64,000 nt of DNA from PALSA-911 sp963839645 (GCA_963839645.1 CAWIVZ010000007.1:46999-110998); one strand, 5' to 3'. Numbered from the stretch's first letter, positions 36,491 through 45,354 are shown. A program made the numbers and translations. The notes: a model not told the origin generated them from the letters alone.

Positions 36491-37717
36491 ATGGATCACG
36501 TGGGAGGCGGGCAGAACTGCCTGGCGGGCGTCAAAATCCTCGACCTCACCCAGTTCGAGGCAGGCCCGTCCTGCACCGAGGCCCTGGCCTGGCTCGGTGC
36601 CGAGGTGGTGAAAGTGGAAAACCCCAGAAGCGGCGACCCCGGCCGCAGCTCCGCCGGCCTGCCCGGCTGCGACTCCTGGTATTTCCTGCAGTTCAACGCC
36701 AACAAGAAATCCGTCACCATCAACCTGAAATCGCCGCGCGGCCTGGAACTGGTCAAGCAGATGGCGGCCAAGGCGGACGTGTTCATCGAGAACTTCGCCC
36801 CCGGCGCCATCGAGCGTCTCGGCCTTGGCCCCGACGTCATCCGCGCCATCAACCCCGCCATCGTCTACGCCCAGGTCAAGGGTTTCGGCGAGGGCAGCCC
36901 CTACGAGCACAACCTCGCCTTCGACATGATCGCCCAGGCCTGCGGCGGCACCATGAGCATCACCGGCGAAAAGGACGGCCCGCCGCTGAAGCCCGGCCCG
37001 TCCTTGGGCGACACCGGCACCGGCATGCTGCTCGCCATCTCCATCCTCGGCGCGCTGTTCCGCCGCAACTCCACCGGGCTCGGCGATCATCTGCAGGTGG
37101 CGATGCAGGACAGCATGATGCACTACATCCGCATCGCCTTCGCCGCCCAGGCCCAGCTCGGCACCGCCGCCCCACGCGCCGGTTCCAGCAGCGTCACCGG
37201 CGGCAACCCGCCGATGGGCACCTTCCCCTGCAAGGGCGGCGGCCCGAACGACTACGTCTACGTCTACACCAGCCGCGCCAACCCCGAACATTGGCGCCGC
37301 CTGCTCGGCGTGATCGGCCGCGAGGATCTGCTCGGCGACGCCCGCTACGACACCCCCGCCGCCCGCTCCGAACGCGAGCCCGAAGTGAACGAAATGATCG
37401 CCGCCTGGACCCGCCAGCACGACAAGCACGAGGCCATGCGCATCATCGGCGCCGCCGGCATCCCCTCCGGCGCCGTGCTGGACACGATGGAACTGCACAG
37501 CGACCCGAGCTTCGAGGCACGTGGCATCATGCAGACCATCCACCACCCCAAGATCGGCGACTACAAGATGCCCGCCTGGCCGGTCCGCTTCGAAGGCAGG
37601 CCCCCGGAAGTGAAACCGGCCCCGCTGCTCGGCCAGCACAGCAGCGAGGTGCTGAACGAGTGGCTCGGCCTGCCCGCCGGAGAGATCGACAGCCTGAAGC
37701 AAACCGGCGTGATCTGA
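36491..37717 (+). CDS. CaiB/BaiF (class III) CoA transferase
   Basis: The 408-residue enzyme has LDLTQFEAGPSCTEALAWLGAEVVKVE near residue 14, the CaiB/BaiF signature. The catalytic Asp is in SLGDTGTGM. It ends LPAGEIDSLKQTGVI. The closest known types are formyl-CoA:oxalate and related transferases. The next gene, 42 bp downstream, is a ThDP enzyme of the oxalyl-CoA decarboxylase/2-hydroxyacyl-CoA lyase group, so this enzyme probably supplies its CoA thioester. The start at 36491 is chosen because upstream codons read across the divergent promoter. Confidence 0.87.
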   Translation: MDHVGGGQNCLAGVKILDLTQFEAGPSCTEALAWLGAEVVKVENPRSGDPGRSSAGLPGCDSWYFLQFNANKKSVTINLKSPRGLELVKQMAAKADVFIENFAPGAIERLGLGPDVIRAINPAIVYAQVKGFGEGSPYEHNLAFDMIAQACGGTMSITGEKDGPPLKPGPSLGDTGTGMLLAISILGALFRRNSTGLGDHLQVAMQDSMMHYIRIAFAAQAQLGTAAPRAGSSSVTGGNPPMGTFPCKGGGPNDYVYVYTSRANPEHWRRLLGVIGREDLLGDARYDTPAARSEREPEVNEMIAAWTRQHDKHEAMRIIGAAGIPSGAVLDTMELHSDPSFEARGIMQTIHHPKIGDYKMPAWPVRFEGRPPEVKPAPLLGQHSSEVLNEWLGLPAGEIDSLKQTGVI

Positions 37718-37759
37718 CCGGACCGTAAGCAACGAAATTAGACTAAGGGAACGCACAAG

Positions 37760-39412
37760 ATGGCCGAACTGACAGGCTCCGAAATCCTGGCAAAATGCCT
37801 GAAGAAGGAAGGCATCGAGGATCTGTTCTTCATCATGGGCGGCCCGATGCTGCTGGCCGAGGCCACCTGCGTGAAGGAAGGCATCCGCATGATCGATGTC
37901 CGCCACGAACAGGCGGCCGCCTTCATGTGCCAGGCCTATAGCCGCCTGCTGCAAAAGCCCAGCGTCTGCATGGCCGCCTCCGGCCCGGGCGTCACCAATT
38001 TGATCACCGGCATCGCCAACGCCATGATCGATTGCTGCCCCGTCGTCGCCATCGGCGGCTCCAGCCCGATCAGCCAGTTCGGCCGCCAGGTGTTCCAGGA
38101 AATCGACCAGGTCGAACTGATGCGCGGCTGCACCAAGCATGTCGACCGCATCCACAACCTCAAGCGCATTCCCCAACAGGTGAACTTCGCCATCCAGAAG
38201 GCGATGTCCGGCAAGCCCGGCCCCGTCTACCTCGATTTCCCCGGCGACATCCTCTACCAAAAGATCGAAGAATCCGAAGTGGACTGGAGCTTCGCCGGCC
38301 GCCCGCTGCTCGACAGCCGCCCCCTCGGCGATCCGCGCCAGGTATCCAAGCTCGTCGATGCCCTCGCCAACGCCAAGCAACCCCTGATCGTCTCCGGCAG
38401 CGGCGTGATCTGGTCCCAGGCGTGGGAGGAAATGCACAAACTGGTCGATGCCGCCGGCATCCCCTTCTACACCACTCCGCAGGGCCGCGGCGTCGTGCCC
38501 GATGACCACCCGTACTGCTACCTCTCGATGCGCTCCACCGCCTTCCGCGATGCCGACCTCATCCTCGTGCTCGGCACAAGAATGAACTACATCATCGGCC
38601 ACGCCTCGCCGCCGCGTTTCGGCGGCAACGCCATCATCTCCCGTATCGACATCGACCCCGCCGAAATCGCCACCGCCGCGCGCTATGTCGACATTCCCAT
38701 CGTCGGTGACGTCAAGCAGGTGCTGAACCAGTTGCTCGATGGCCTGAAAGGCAAGGTAACGCCCGACACCTACAAGGCCTGGCGCGGCAAGCTCGCGGAA
38801 GGCGAGGCGGCCAAGCGCGCCGGCGCCGGCGCCAACAAATACGCCGAGGACGGCGACATCCATCCCGTCCGCATGCTGGAAGAGGTCCGCGACTTCATGG
38901 ACCGCGACGCCATCCTGTGCGTCGACGGCCAGGAAACCCTGAACTACGGCCGCCAGACCATGTCCACCTTCGCCCCCGGCCACCGGCTGAACTCCGGCCC
39001 CTTCGGCACCATGGGTGTGGGTTTGCCCTTCGGCGTCGGCGCCAAGGTGGCAAAGCCGAACACCCAGGTGATCGTCGTGCACGGCGACGGCTCGCTCGGC
39101 CTGAACGCGATGGAACTCGACACCGCCATCCGCCACAAGATCCCGATCCTGGTCGTGGTCAGCCTGAACGGCGGCTGGACCGGCGATCCGAAGCGCGAGA
39201 AGCCCGGCCGCGATCTTGGTTACACGCGGTTCGACAAGATGTGCGAAGCGCTTGGCGGCTACGGCGAATACGTCACCAAGCCGGAGGAAATCCGCCCCGC
39301 GCTGGAACGCGCCAAGGCCAAGGTGAACGAGGGAATGGTGGCACTGGTCAACGTGCGCACGGACTACCGCGCGCGCTTCGCCGGCGTGGCGTTCTCGGAT
39401 TACTCAACCTGA
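37760..39412 (+). CDS. ThDP-dependent 2-hydroxyacyl-CoA lyase / oxalyl-CoA decarboxylase-like enzyme
   Basis: The 550-residue enzyme has the catalytic Glu in DVRHEQAAAFMCQAYSR near residue 50 and the ThDP-Mg motif GDGSLGLNAMELDTAIRHKIP near 440, ending LNGG where many family members have NN. Domain order (pyrimidine-binding, central, pyrophosphate-binding) is normal for the acetolactate synthase superfamily. Similarity in the RHEQ and SGPGV regions favours the 2-hydroxyacyl-CoA lyase and oxalyl-CoA decarboxylase branch. The CoA transferase just upstream supports a CoA-thioester substrate. AAGGGA precedes the ATG. Which acid is cleaved is not known. Confidence 0.82.
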   Translation: MAELTGSEILAKCLKKEGIEDLFFIMGGPMLLAEATCVKEGIRMIDVRHEQAAAFMCQAYSRLLQKPSVCMAASGPGVTNLITGIANAMIDCCPVVAIGGSSPISQFGRQVFQEIDQVELMRGCTKHVDRIHNLKRIPQQVNFAIQKAMSGKPGPVYLDFPGDILYQKIEESEVDWSFAGRPLLDSRPLGDPRQVSKLVDALANAKQPLIVSGSGVIWSQAWEEMHKLVDAAGIPFYTTPQGRGVVPDDHPYCYLSMRSTAFRDADLILVLGTRMNYIIGHASPPRFGGNAIISRIDIDPAEIATAARYVDIPIVGDVKQVLNQLLDGLKGKVTPDTYKAWRGKLAEGEAAKRAGAGANKYAEDGDIHPVRMLEEVRDFMDRDAILCVDGQETLNYGRQTMSTFAPGHRLNSGPFGTMGVGLPFGVGAKVAKPNTQVIVVHGDGSLGLNAMELDTAIRHKIPILVVVSLNGGWTGDPKREKPGRDLGYTRFDKMCEALGGYGEYVTKPEEIRPALERAKAKVNEGMVALVNVRTDYRARFAGVAFSDYST

Positions 39413-39421
39413 TCGCCGTAG

Positions 39422-39446
39422 GGTGGGATGCCCTTCGCATCCCACC
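39422..39446. terminator. Hairpin between convergent genes, likely bidirectional terminator or extragenic palindrome
   Basis: GGTGGGATG (39422-39430) pairs perfectly with CATCCCACC (39438-39446) around a 7-base loop. It lies between the ends of the ThDP-enzyme gene (+) and the dioxygenase gene (-). There is no U-tract, so it may stabilise 3' ends or be a REP-like element rather than a classical intrinsic terminator. Confidence 0.6.
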
Positions 39447-39473
39447 GCCTTCGCGATACGGCAATAATCCCGC

Positions 39474-40315
39474 TCATCCGGGGACCGATGCCTCCTTGAT
39501 CGAAACCCGCCAGTGAATCCGATCCTCTTCCGGAGGATAATCCCCAGCCGCCTTGTGCACCGAGCACCGGTTGTCCCAGATCACAATGTCCCCAACCCGC
39601 CATTTATGCCGGAACTCGGCATCCGGCTGGATCATCAATTCCGTCAGTTCCTCGATCGTATCGTCGCTTTCGGCTGCTTCTCGAACCCTTCCAGAAACAG
39701 GATCTTGCCCGGATCGAAATACAAGGACTTCCGTCCCGTCTCGGAATGGGTGCGAAGGATCGGATGATACGCCGGCGGCCGGTTCCGGTCCTCCGGGTTC
39801 AGCAGCGCATTGGACTGCCGCCGCCCGCCATAGGTGAACGCCCCGCGCACCCCCTCCAGCCGATGCTTCAGCCGTTCCGGCAGCGCCGCATAGGCCGCAT
39901 ACATGTTGGAAAACAGCGTGTCGCCACCCATGGAAGGAATGGCGATCCCATAAAGCTGCGTCGCCTTGAACGGCACCTCGTCATAGGCGCCATCGGTGTG
40001 CCAGCCCTCCGCCCCGCGGCGATACACCTCCGGGATCAGTTTCCCATCCGGCCCGAACTTGTTGATCCCCAGCATCGTGATCTCCGGATACTCCGGATGG
40101 CGCGTGCTCTTGGACGGATGCGGCTCGATATGCCCAAAGCGCCGGCTATACCTCAGGAAATCATCGATCGTCAGTTCCTGGCCGGGCACCACGATCACGT
40201 TGTAATCCAGCCAGGCCTGATAGATCGGCGCGAAGCCGGCATCGTCGAGGGTTTTGACATCGACCCCGCGAACTTCGGCGCCGATCTGCGGACCCAGGCG
40301 ACGGATCTCTACCAT
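39474..40315 (-). CDS. TauD/TfdA-family Fe(II)/2-oxoglutarate dioxygenase, one frameshift
   Basis: The enzyme is about 279 residues after repair. The Fe(II) ligands are His and Asp of GWHTDGAYDE near residue 104 and the distal His of CSVHKAAGDY. The 2-oxoglutarate Arg is in RIHWRVSI. The start at 40315 (MVEIRRLGPQIGAEV) has a GGAGG site. The frame breaks near 39680, between EKQPKA and DDTIEELTELM; a two-base skip repairs it. Members oxidise sulfonates, phenoxyacids and other small acids. It is divergent from the NAD-epimerase gene. Confidence 0.86.
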
Positions 40316-40476
40316 CGGTCGGTTCCTCCGTTTGTTGCCGGACCCTATTTCCTCCGGGTCTCCACGAACCGGAACTATGCGCCGCACAGGCGACCCTGTC
40401 ACCGTTGAACCTTCGCCAATACTCGCGCACGATGCGCCCAGACTAAATCTGGGACAACAACCGGAAAGGAACGGAA

Positions 40477-41415
40477 ATGTCGGTATTCGTGATCGGCGGA
40501 GCGGGGTTCATCGGGATCCGGGTCATTCCGCTATTGGTGGCCCGCGGCGAAACGGTGGTCTGCATGGACATCAACACCAACGCAGCCCCCTTCGCATCGC
40601 TCGGCGACAAGGTGAGCGTGGTGCGCGGCGACGTAACCCAGTTCGATGATGTCATGTCCACGATGGCCGCCGCCAGGCCCGATCGCGTCATGAACCTGTC
40701 CTATCACATCGGCAGCGACCTCGCCCCGCATGTCGCCATGAAGCTGAACGTGCTCGGCATGGACAATTGTTTCGAGGCGGCGCGCATTCTCGGCGTGAAG
40801 CACGTGGTCTACGCCAGTTCGCTCGCCGTCAGCGGCCAGCAGAAGAACTTCGGCGAGCGCGCGGTGAACGAGGACGATTTCCGCCACGGCAACGTGCAAT
40901 ACGCCATGCACAAGATCTTCAACGAATGGCAGGCGCAGGACTATTCCGAGAAATACGGCATGATGATCACCGGCGTCCGGCCGGCCAACGTCACCGGCCC
41001 GGATAAATTGCGCGGCTCGGTGGACCACGTGAACTGCATCACCCAGCCGGCCCGCGGCAAGCCGGTGTCGTTTCCGTTCAAGGACGCGATGCGCATCCCT
41101 ATCCACGTGAACGACATCGCCGAGGTGTTCGCCCGCGTGCTGCTGGCCGACAAGCCGGCGCACCGCATCTACAATTCCGGCGGCCACACGATCAGCCTGG
41201 GAGAGCTTGCCGACATGGTGCGCGGCTTCCTGCCGGATGCCCAGATCAGCTTCGAGAAGGAGACCGGCGGCAAGGAGATCTCCGGTAACTACCTGATCGA
41301 CAATTCCCGTCTGATCCAGGAATTCTCGCTGCAATACCGGCCGTTCCGCGAACGGGTGCTGCAGATCATCAACGACGTGCGGGCGCAGGAAGGCTTGCCG
41401 CTGGTGGCCGGCTGA
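40477..41415 (+). CDS. NAD-dependent epimerase/dehydratase (extended SDR) family protein
   Basis: The 312-residue protein has the Rossmann motif VIGGAGFIGIRV at the N-terminus and the catalytic Tyr/Lys pair in VQYAMHKIF near residue 142. The preceding YASSLAVSG supplies the Ser. The sequence fits the extended SDR family; the substrate could be a nucleotide sugar or a polyketide-like or lignin-related carbonyl. It is the only gene on its strand here and is divergent from the TauD-like gene. Confidence 0.85.
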   Translation: MSVFVIGGAGFIGIRVIPLLVARGETVVCMDINTNAAPFASLGDKVSVVRGDVTQFDDVMSTMAAARPDRVMNLSYHIGSDLAPHVAMKLNVLGMDNCFEAARILGVKHVVYASSLAVSGQQKNFGERAVNEDDFRHGNVQYAMHKIFNEWQAQDYSEKYGMMITGVRPANVTGPDKLRGSVDHVNCITQPARGKPVSFPFKDAMRIPIHVNDIAEVFARVLLADKPAHRIYNSGGHTISLGELADMVRGFLPDAQISFEKETGGKEISGNYLIDNSRLIQEFSLQYRPFRERVLQIINDVRAQEGLPLVAG

Positions 41416-41532
41416 CGGCGTAATCTTCTTGCCTTCCCGCCGGAGCCAGGCTTAATGTTGCAATGCAGCATAGGGAGGCGTCCTTCACACCAGACGGGTC
41501 TGCTGCGGGCCCGGCATTGGAAGGGCATCTGT

Positions 41533-41715
41533 ATGACCGGTTACGAAGACATGGGTGAAAACCTGCTTCTGGCCATGGAGGGAAACCGGCAGATCGCCGT
41601 CGCCCTGGCCGAGAGCCTCTCCTCCGCCATGGTCCGGTTGCGACAATGGATCGCCAGGCCGCTCCGGTCGCACCGGTCGCACCGGTCGCACCGGTCGGCC
41701 TCGTCGCCGACTTGA
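41533..41715 (+). CDS. Small protein (60 residues) coupled to the alpha-ribazole phosphatase gene
   Basis: The gene starts at the ATG at 41533 with GGAAGGG eight bases upstream. The product begins MTGYEDMGENLLLAMEG and continues as an amphipathic helix (IAVALAESLSSAMVRLRQWI), then ends with an Arg/Ser/His tail made by a 9-bp tandem repeat (RSH repeated). Its TGA overlaps a TTG that fits the start of the phosphatase gene (TTGA). I do not recognise the family. The ribosome site and stop/start overlap support it being translated. Confidence 0.5.
   Translation: MTGYEDMGENLLLAMEGNRQIAVALAESLSSAMVRLRQWIARPLRSHRSHRSHRSASSPT
41664..41697. repeat. 9-bp tandem repeat (CCGGTCGCA, 3.8 copies)
   Basis: Copies at 41664-41672, 41673-41681 and 41682-41690 are identical, with a partial fourth copy to 41697. 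The period is a multiple of three, so copy-number changes would not shift the frame of the small protein that it encodes. Confidence 0.9.
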
Positions 41716-42242
41716 AGATCGCCCTGGTTCGCCATCCTGCCCCGTCGATCGGGGCAGGTATCTGCTACGGCCGGCTGGATGTAGGCCTAAGCCCGGACGG
41801 GGTTTCCGCCGTTCCGGGCATCGTCAGCCAGCTGGCCGATTTTCCGGCGCGGAAGGTATGGAGCAGTCCGGCACGGCGTTGCCTGACGCTGGCCGATGCG
41901 ATGTCGGCGGACGGGCGGCCGCCGAGGCAGGCGGATGAACGGTTGCAGGAACTGGATTTCGGCGCCTGGGAAGGCGCGCGATGGGACGACGTGCCCCGTG
42001 AGCCACTCGATCGCTGGGCCGCCGATCCGCTAGGCTTTGCGCCGCCGAAGGGCGAGAGCGGCGCGGCGTTGATCGCACGGGTCCGGTCGTTTCATGCGCA
42101 TCTTGTCCGGGAGCGGCAGGATTGCGTGGTGGTGTCGCATGGCGGGCCGCTGAAGGTTCTGTCGGCATTGCTGCGGGGTGAAGAAGTGGATCTTCTGGCC
42201 AAGGCGCCGGCATTCGGCTGGATCGACAGGATTACCTGCTGA
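41712..42242 (+). CDS. Histidine phosphatase family protein, probable alpha-ribazole phosphatase
   Basis: About 176 residues. The family signature is ALVRHPAPS (usual RHG, here RHP), and the second His is in VVVSHGGPL near the C-terminus. ELDFGAWEGARWDD is typical of the alpha-ribazole phosphatase/phosphoglycerate mutase branch. The next genes are cobS, cobT and cobB, which supports a role in removing phosphate from alpha-ribazole phosphate or the lower-ligand intermediate. The start is placed at the TTG at 41712, overlapping the TGA of the small gene; an ATG at 41646 in the same frame would add a repeat-derived APV tract. Confidence 0.78.
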   Translation: MKIALVRHPAPSIGAGICYGRLDVGLSPDGVSAVPGIVSQLADFPARKVWSSPARRCLTLADAMSADGRPPRQADERLQELDFGAWEGARWDDVPREPLDRWAADPLGFAPPKGESGAALIARVRSFHAHLVRERQDCVVVSHGGPLKVLSALLRGEEVDLLAKAPAFGWIDRITC

Positions 42243-42246
42243 ACGC

Positions 42247-42996
42247 CTATGCCGCGAGGGCGGTGAGCACGAGGCACTCGACGACGATCTCGGTCGCCCC
42301 CAGCACGTCGCCGGTGTAGCCGCCGATCTGCCGTCGTGCGAGCAACGCCATGCAGGCTGTGCCGATCACGGCCGAAGCGATCGCGCGAAATGCCACCGGC
42401 ACGCCAAGAAGAACCCCCGCCGTCAGCAGCGCAATGGCAAGTCCGGCCGCCGCCGGGCCGGGGGGAACCCGCCCGAGCGAGGCGCCCAGCCCGTCCGCGC
42501 GGGCCGGTTGCAATGCCAGTAACAGAACGATCATCGCCGCCCGGCCGAGCACCCCGGCGACGATCAGGCCGATCAGAACAGCAAAGGGCTCCGCCATCGC
42601 GGCAATGGCGGTGCCGCGCAGTCCCAGCGACAGGATCAGCGCGATGGCGCCATAACTCCCGATGCGGCTGTCGCGCATGATCTCCAGCTTGCGGTCCCGC
42701 CCGCGCCCGCCTCCGAAGCCGTCGGCAGTGTCCGCCAGCCCGTCCTCATGCAAGCCCCCGGTGATCAGCATCAAGGCCGCCAGCGTCCAGCTGGCTGCCA
42801 GGGCGGGCGGCATGCCAACCCAGGCGGCGAGCCAGTACACGATGCCGCCCAGCAACCCGACCTTCAGTCCGACGACCGGATAGGCCCAGACGCAGTTCGC
42901 ATAGTTCACCACCGCGCCGGCCGGCAGGAATGGCCCGGCCGGCAGGCGGGTCAGCAGCCCGAAGGCGGCGGCCAGTTCATGCAGCCGGCGCTTCAC
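42247..42996 (-). CDS. cobS: Adenosylcobinamide-GDP ribazoletransferase (cobalamin synthase) CobS
   Basis: The 249-residue integral membrane enzyme joins adenosylcobinamide-GDP and alpha-ribazole to form cobalamin (phosphate). The family motif is GLHEDGLADTADGFGGG followed by KLEIMRDSRIGSYG near residue 80. Several hydrophobic helices follow. The start is GTG at 42996, overlapping the cobT stop (GTGA). In Pseudomonas denitrificans naming this is cobV. Confidence 0.93.
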   Translation of the reverse strand: MKRRLHELAAAFGLLTRLPAGPFLPAGAVVNYANCVWAYPVVGLKVGLLGGIVYWLAAWVGMPPALAASWTLAALMLITGGLHEDGLADTADGFGGGRGRDRKLEIMRDSRIGSYGAIALILSLGLRGTAIAAMAEPFAVLIGLIVAGVLGRAAMIVLLLALQPARADGLGASLGRVPPGPAAAGLAIALLTAGVLLGVPVAFRAIASAVIGTACMALLARRQIGGYTGDVLGATEIVVECLVLTALAA

Positions 42997-44009
42997 GCGC
43001 GGTCGGTCACGCCGGCCTGCGCGAAGGTCGCCATGCCCTGGTGGCAAGCAAGCGCGGCGCGCAGCAGCAGCACCGCGACCGCGGCCCCGGAGGCCTCGCC
43101 CAGGCGCATGCCCAGATCGAGCAGCGGTACCATGCCCAGCGCGTCCACCAATCCGCGATGCCCGGCTTCGGCGGACACATGCGCGATCGTCGCATGATCC
43201 AGCCCGCCCGCCGCCAGCTTGGCCAGCGGCGCCGCCGCGGCGGTGCAGACAAAGCCATCCAGCAGCACCGGGATCGCCTGGTGCCGCGCCGCCAACGTGG
43301 CGCCGAGGATCGCCGCCAGTTCGCGCCCGCCGAGTGCTGCGGCGACCAACAGCGGATCGTGCAACAATCCCGCGTGCCGCGCCAACCCGGCGTCGATCGC
43401 GCCGATCTTGCGCGCCAGCCCGGCATCGTCGACGCCGGTGCCGCGCCCGGCCCAGCGCGCGCCATCGCCGCCGAACAGCGCGGCGGAAATCGCCGCTCCG
43501 GCGCTGGTATTGCCGATGCCCATCTCCCCCAGGCACAGCAGATCGGTGCCTGGCTCCACCGCCTCGTAACCGGCGGAAACCGCCCGCAGAAACTCGGCCT
43601 CGTCCATCGCCGGAACCATGGTGAAATCGGCCGTCGGCGTATCAAGCTCGATCGGGATCACCCGCAGCTTCGCCTGGGCAAGCTCGGCCAGTTGGTTGAT
43701 CGCCGCCCCCCCGGCGGAAAAATTCGCCACCATCTGGCCGGTCACGGCCGGCGGGTAGGGCGAAACCCCCCGCGCGACAACGCCATGGTTGCCGGCGAAA
43801 ACGATCACCTCCACCCGATCCAGCCGCGGCATATCGCGTCCCTGCCAGCGCCCGAGCCAGGCGGCCAGCTGTTCCAGCCGGCCGAGGCTGCCAGGCGGCT
43901 TGGTCAGGTTCCGCTGGCGCGCCTGCACCGCGGCTTCCGCCACGGCGCTGCCCGGCGGCAGGTTCCGGCAGGCGTCGCGGAGTCCGGTCAGATCGGCAAA
44001 TCGCGTCAT
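42993..44009 (-). CDS. cobT: Nicotinate-nucleotide-dimethylbenzimidazole phosphoribosyltransferase CobT
   Basis: The 338-residue enzyme makes alpha-ribazole 5'-phosphate from dimethylbenzimidazole and nicotinate mononucleotide. Motifs are KPPGSLGRLEQLAAWLG near residue 37, VIVFAGNHGVVARGVSPYP near 68, EMGIGNTSAGAA near 160, and the catalytic Glu in HVSAEAGHRGLVDALG near the end. It lies between cobB and cobS with 4-nt overlaps on both sides. It is cobU in the Pseudomonas denitrificans naming. Confidence 0.95.
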   Translation of the reverse strand: MTRFADLTGLRDACRNLPPGSAVAEAAVQARQRNLTKPPGSLGRLEQLAAWLGRWQGRDMPRLDRVEVIVFAGNHGVVARGVSPYPPAVTGQMVANFSAGGAAINQLAELAQAKLRVIPIELDTPTADFTMVPAMDEAEFLRAVSAGYEAVEPGTDLLCLGEMGIGNTSAGAAISAALFGGDGARWAGRGTGVDDAGLARKIGAIDAGLARHAGLLHDPLLVAAALGGRELAAILGATLAARHQAIPVLLDGFVCTAAAAPLAKLAAGGLDHATIAHVSAEAGHRGLVDALGMVPLLDLGMRLGEASGAAVAVLLLRAALACHQGMATFAQAGVTDRA

Positions 44010-45334
44010 GTCTGTCCTGGTCCCCCAGCAGGGGCGATGGCGTGAAAATAGGAACCGGTAACGAAGCCCCGCCGGCCGCCGGCCGGACCCAAGGCCGTGC
44101 CCCGGGCGTCGCGCAAATCGGCGAGCGGCGCGTCGGCGCCGGCATCCGGCGTGGTGGCGTAGTGGAATTCATGCCCGCGCACCACGCTGCCGGCGGCACC
44201 GAGCGGGCAGGGGGCCAGCAGCGTTGCCTCGCGATAGCCCAGATGCAGTTTCCGGCGGGCAAAGCTGCTGTCATGGCCGAGCAGACCCGTCATCGCATGG
44301 GTCGTTCCCTCGGCATCCCGCAACGTCTTTCCCAACACCATGTAGCCGCCGCATTCGCCGTGCACCGGGCGCGTTGTTCCGAAATCGGCCAGCCCGGATT
44401 TGAACCGGCTGGCGGCGGCCAGCCGCGCGGCGTGCAGTTCCGGATAGCCGCCCGGCAGCCAGCAGGCATCGCAGCTATCGGGTGGCGCTTCGTCGGCCAG
44501 TGGCGAAAAGGTCAGGATCTCCGCCCCGGCCCGGCGCCAGGCCTGCAGCAGATGGGCATAGACGAAGCTGAACGCGGCATCCGATGCCAGGGCGATGCGC
44601 TGTCCGGGCGGAGGCAGCGTCCGAACCGGGCCGTGCCGATCGGCGGCGATCGGCGCCGCACAGGCAAGGATCGCGTCCAGATCCAGCTCGCGCTCCGCCA
44701 GATCCGCCAAGCGGTCCAGATAGGCCGCGAGTTCGCCATGCTCCCCGGCCTGCACCAGCCCCAGATGCCGTTCCGGCAGGCCGATCGAGGGATCGCGCAT
44801 CACGCAGCCCAATACTGGCACGCCGGCGGCGGCGATCGCCGCACCGGCACCGTCCCGATGGCGCGGGCTGGCAGCGCGGTTCAGCACCACGCCGCAGACA
44901 CGCACCTGCGGATCGTAGGTCGCAAACCCGTGCGCCACGGCGGCGGCGGACTGGGACTGGCCGCTCACATCCAGCACCAGCACCACCGGCAAGCCAAAGC
45001 GCGCCGCCAGGTCGGCGGCGGTGCCATGCCGTCCCGGCTCGCCACCGACGCCGTCGAACAGGCCCATGGCGGACTCGATCACCAGAATATCAGCGCCGGC
45101 GGCCGCATCGGCGGCAATCGATGTCAGCAGATCGGGCGGCATGGCCCAGCTATCCAGATTGACGCTCGGCGCCCCACTGGCGGCGGCGTGAAACGCGGGG
45201 TCGATATAGTCGGGTCCGGACTTGCCGGCGCGTACCACAAGGCCGCGCCGGCGCAGGGCGGCGATCAGCGCCAGCGTGATCGTGGTCTTGCCGCTGCCCG
45301 AACGCGGGGCGGCGATGATCAGACCCCGGGTCAT
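44006..45334 (-). CDS. cobB: Cobyrinate a,c-diamide synthase CobB
   Basis: The 442-residue ATP- and glutamine-dependent amidotransferase converts (hydrogeno)byrinate to its a,c-diamide. The P-loop is IIAAPRSGSGKTT at residues 6-18. The type I glutamine amidotransferase domain has the catalytic Cys in RPVHGECGGYMVLG near 330 and the His in RGHEFHYATT near the end. The start is MTRGLIIAAP at 45334, with an AGGAG site. It heads the cobB-cobT-cobS run and lies back to back with cbiD, with only 20 bp between the two starts. Confidence 0.94.
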   Translation of the reverse strand: MTRGLIIAAPRSGSGKTTITLALIAALRRRGLVVRAGKSGPDYIDPAFHAAASGAPSVNLDSWAMPPDLLTSIAADAAAGADILVIESAMGLFDGVGGEPGRHGTAADLAARFGLPVVLVLDVSGQSQSAAAVAHGFATYDPQVRVCGVVLNRAASPRHRDGAGAAIAAAGVPVLGCVMRDPSIGLPERHLGLVQAGEHGELAAYLDRLADLAERELDLDAILACAAPIAADRHGPVRTLPPPGQRIALASDAAFSFVYAHLLQAWRRAGAEILTFSPLADEAPPDSCDACWLPGGYPELHAARLAAASRFKSGLADFGTTRPVHGECGGYMVLGKTLRDAEGTTHAMTGLLGHDSSFARRKLHLGYREATLLAPCPLGAAGSVVRGHEFHYATTPDAGADAPLADLRDARGTALGPAGGRRGFVTGSYFHAIAPAGGPGQT

Positions 45335-45354
45335 GCCGCCGCGCTCCTGCCGCC

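Noticed and set aside
36386..39136. A 916-codon open frame on the minus strand
   Set aside because: It is the antisense of the CoA transferase and ThDP-enzyme genes, which have clear family motifs; the antisense product is His/Asp/Gly-rich low complexity.
41664..41697. CRISPR-like or satellite array
   Set aside because: Only 3.8 copies of a 9-bp unit with no spacers; it lies inside a small ORF.
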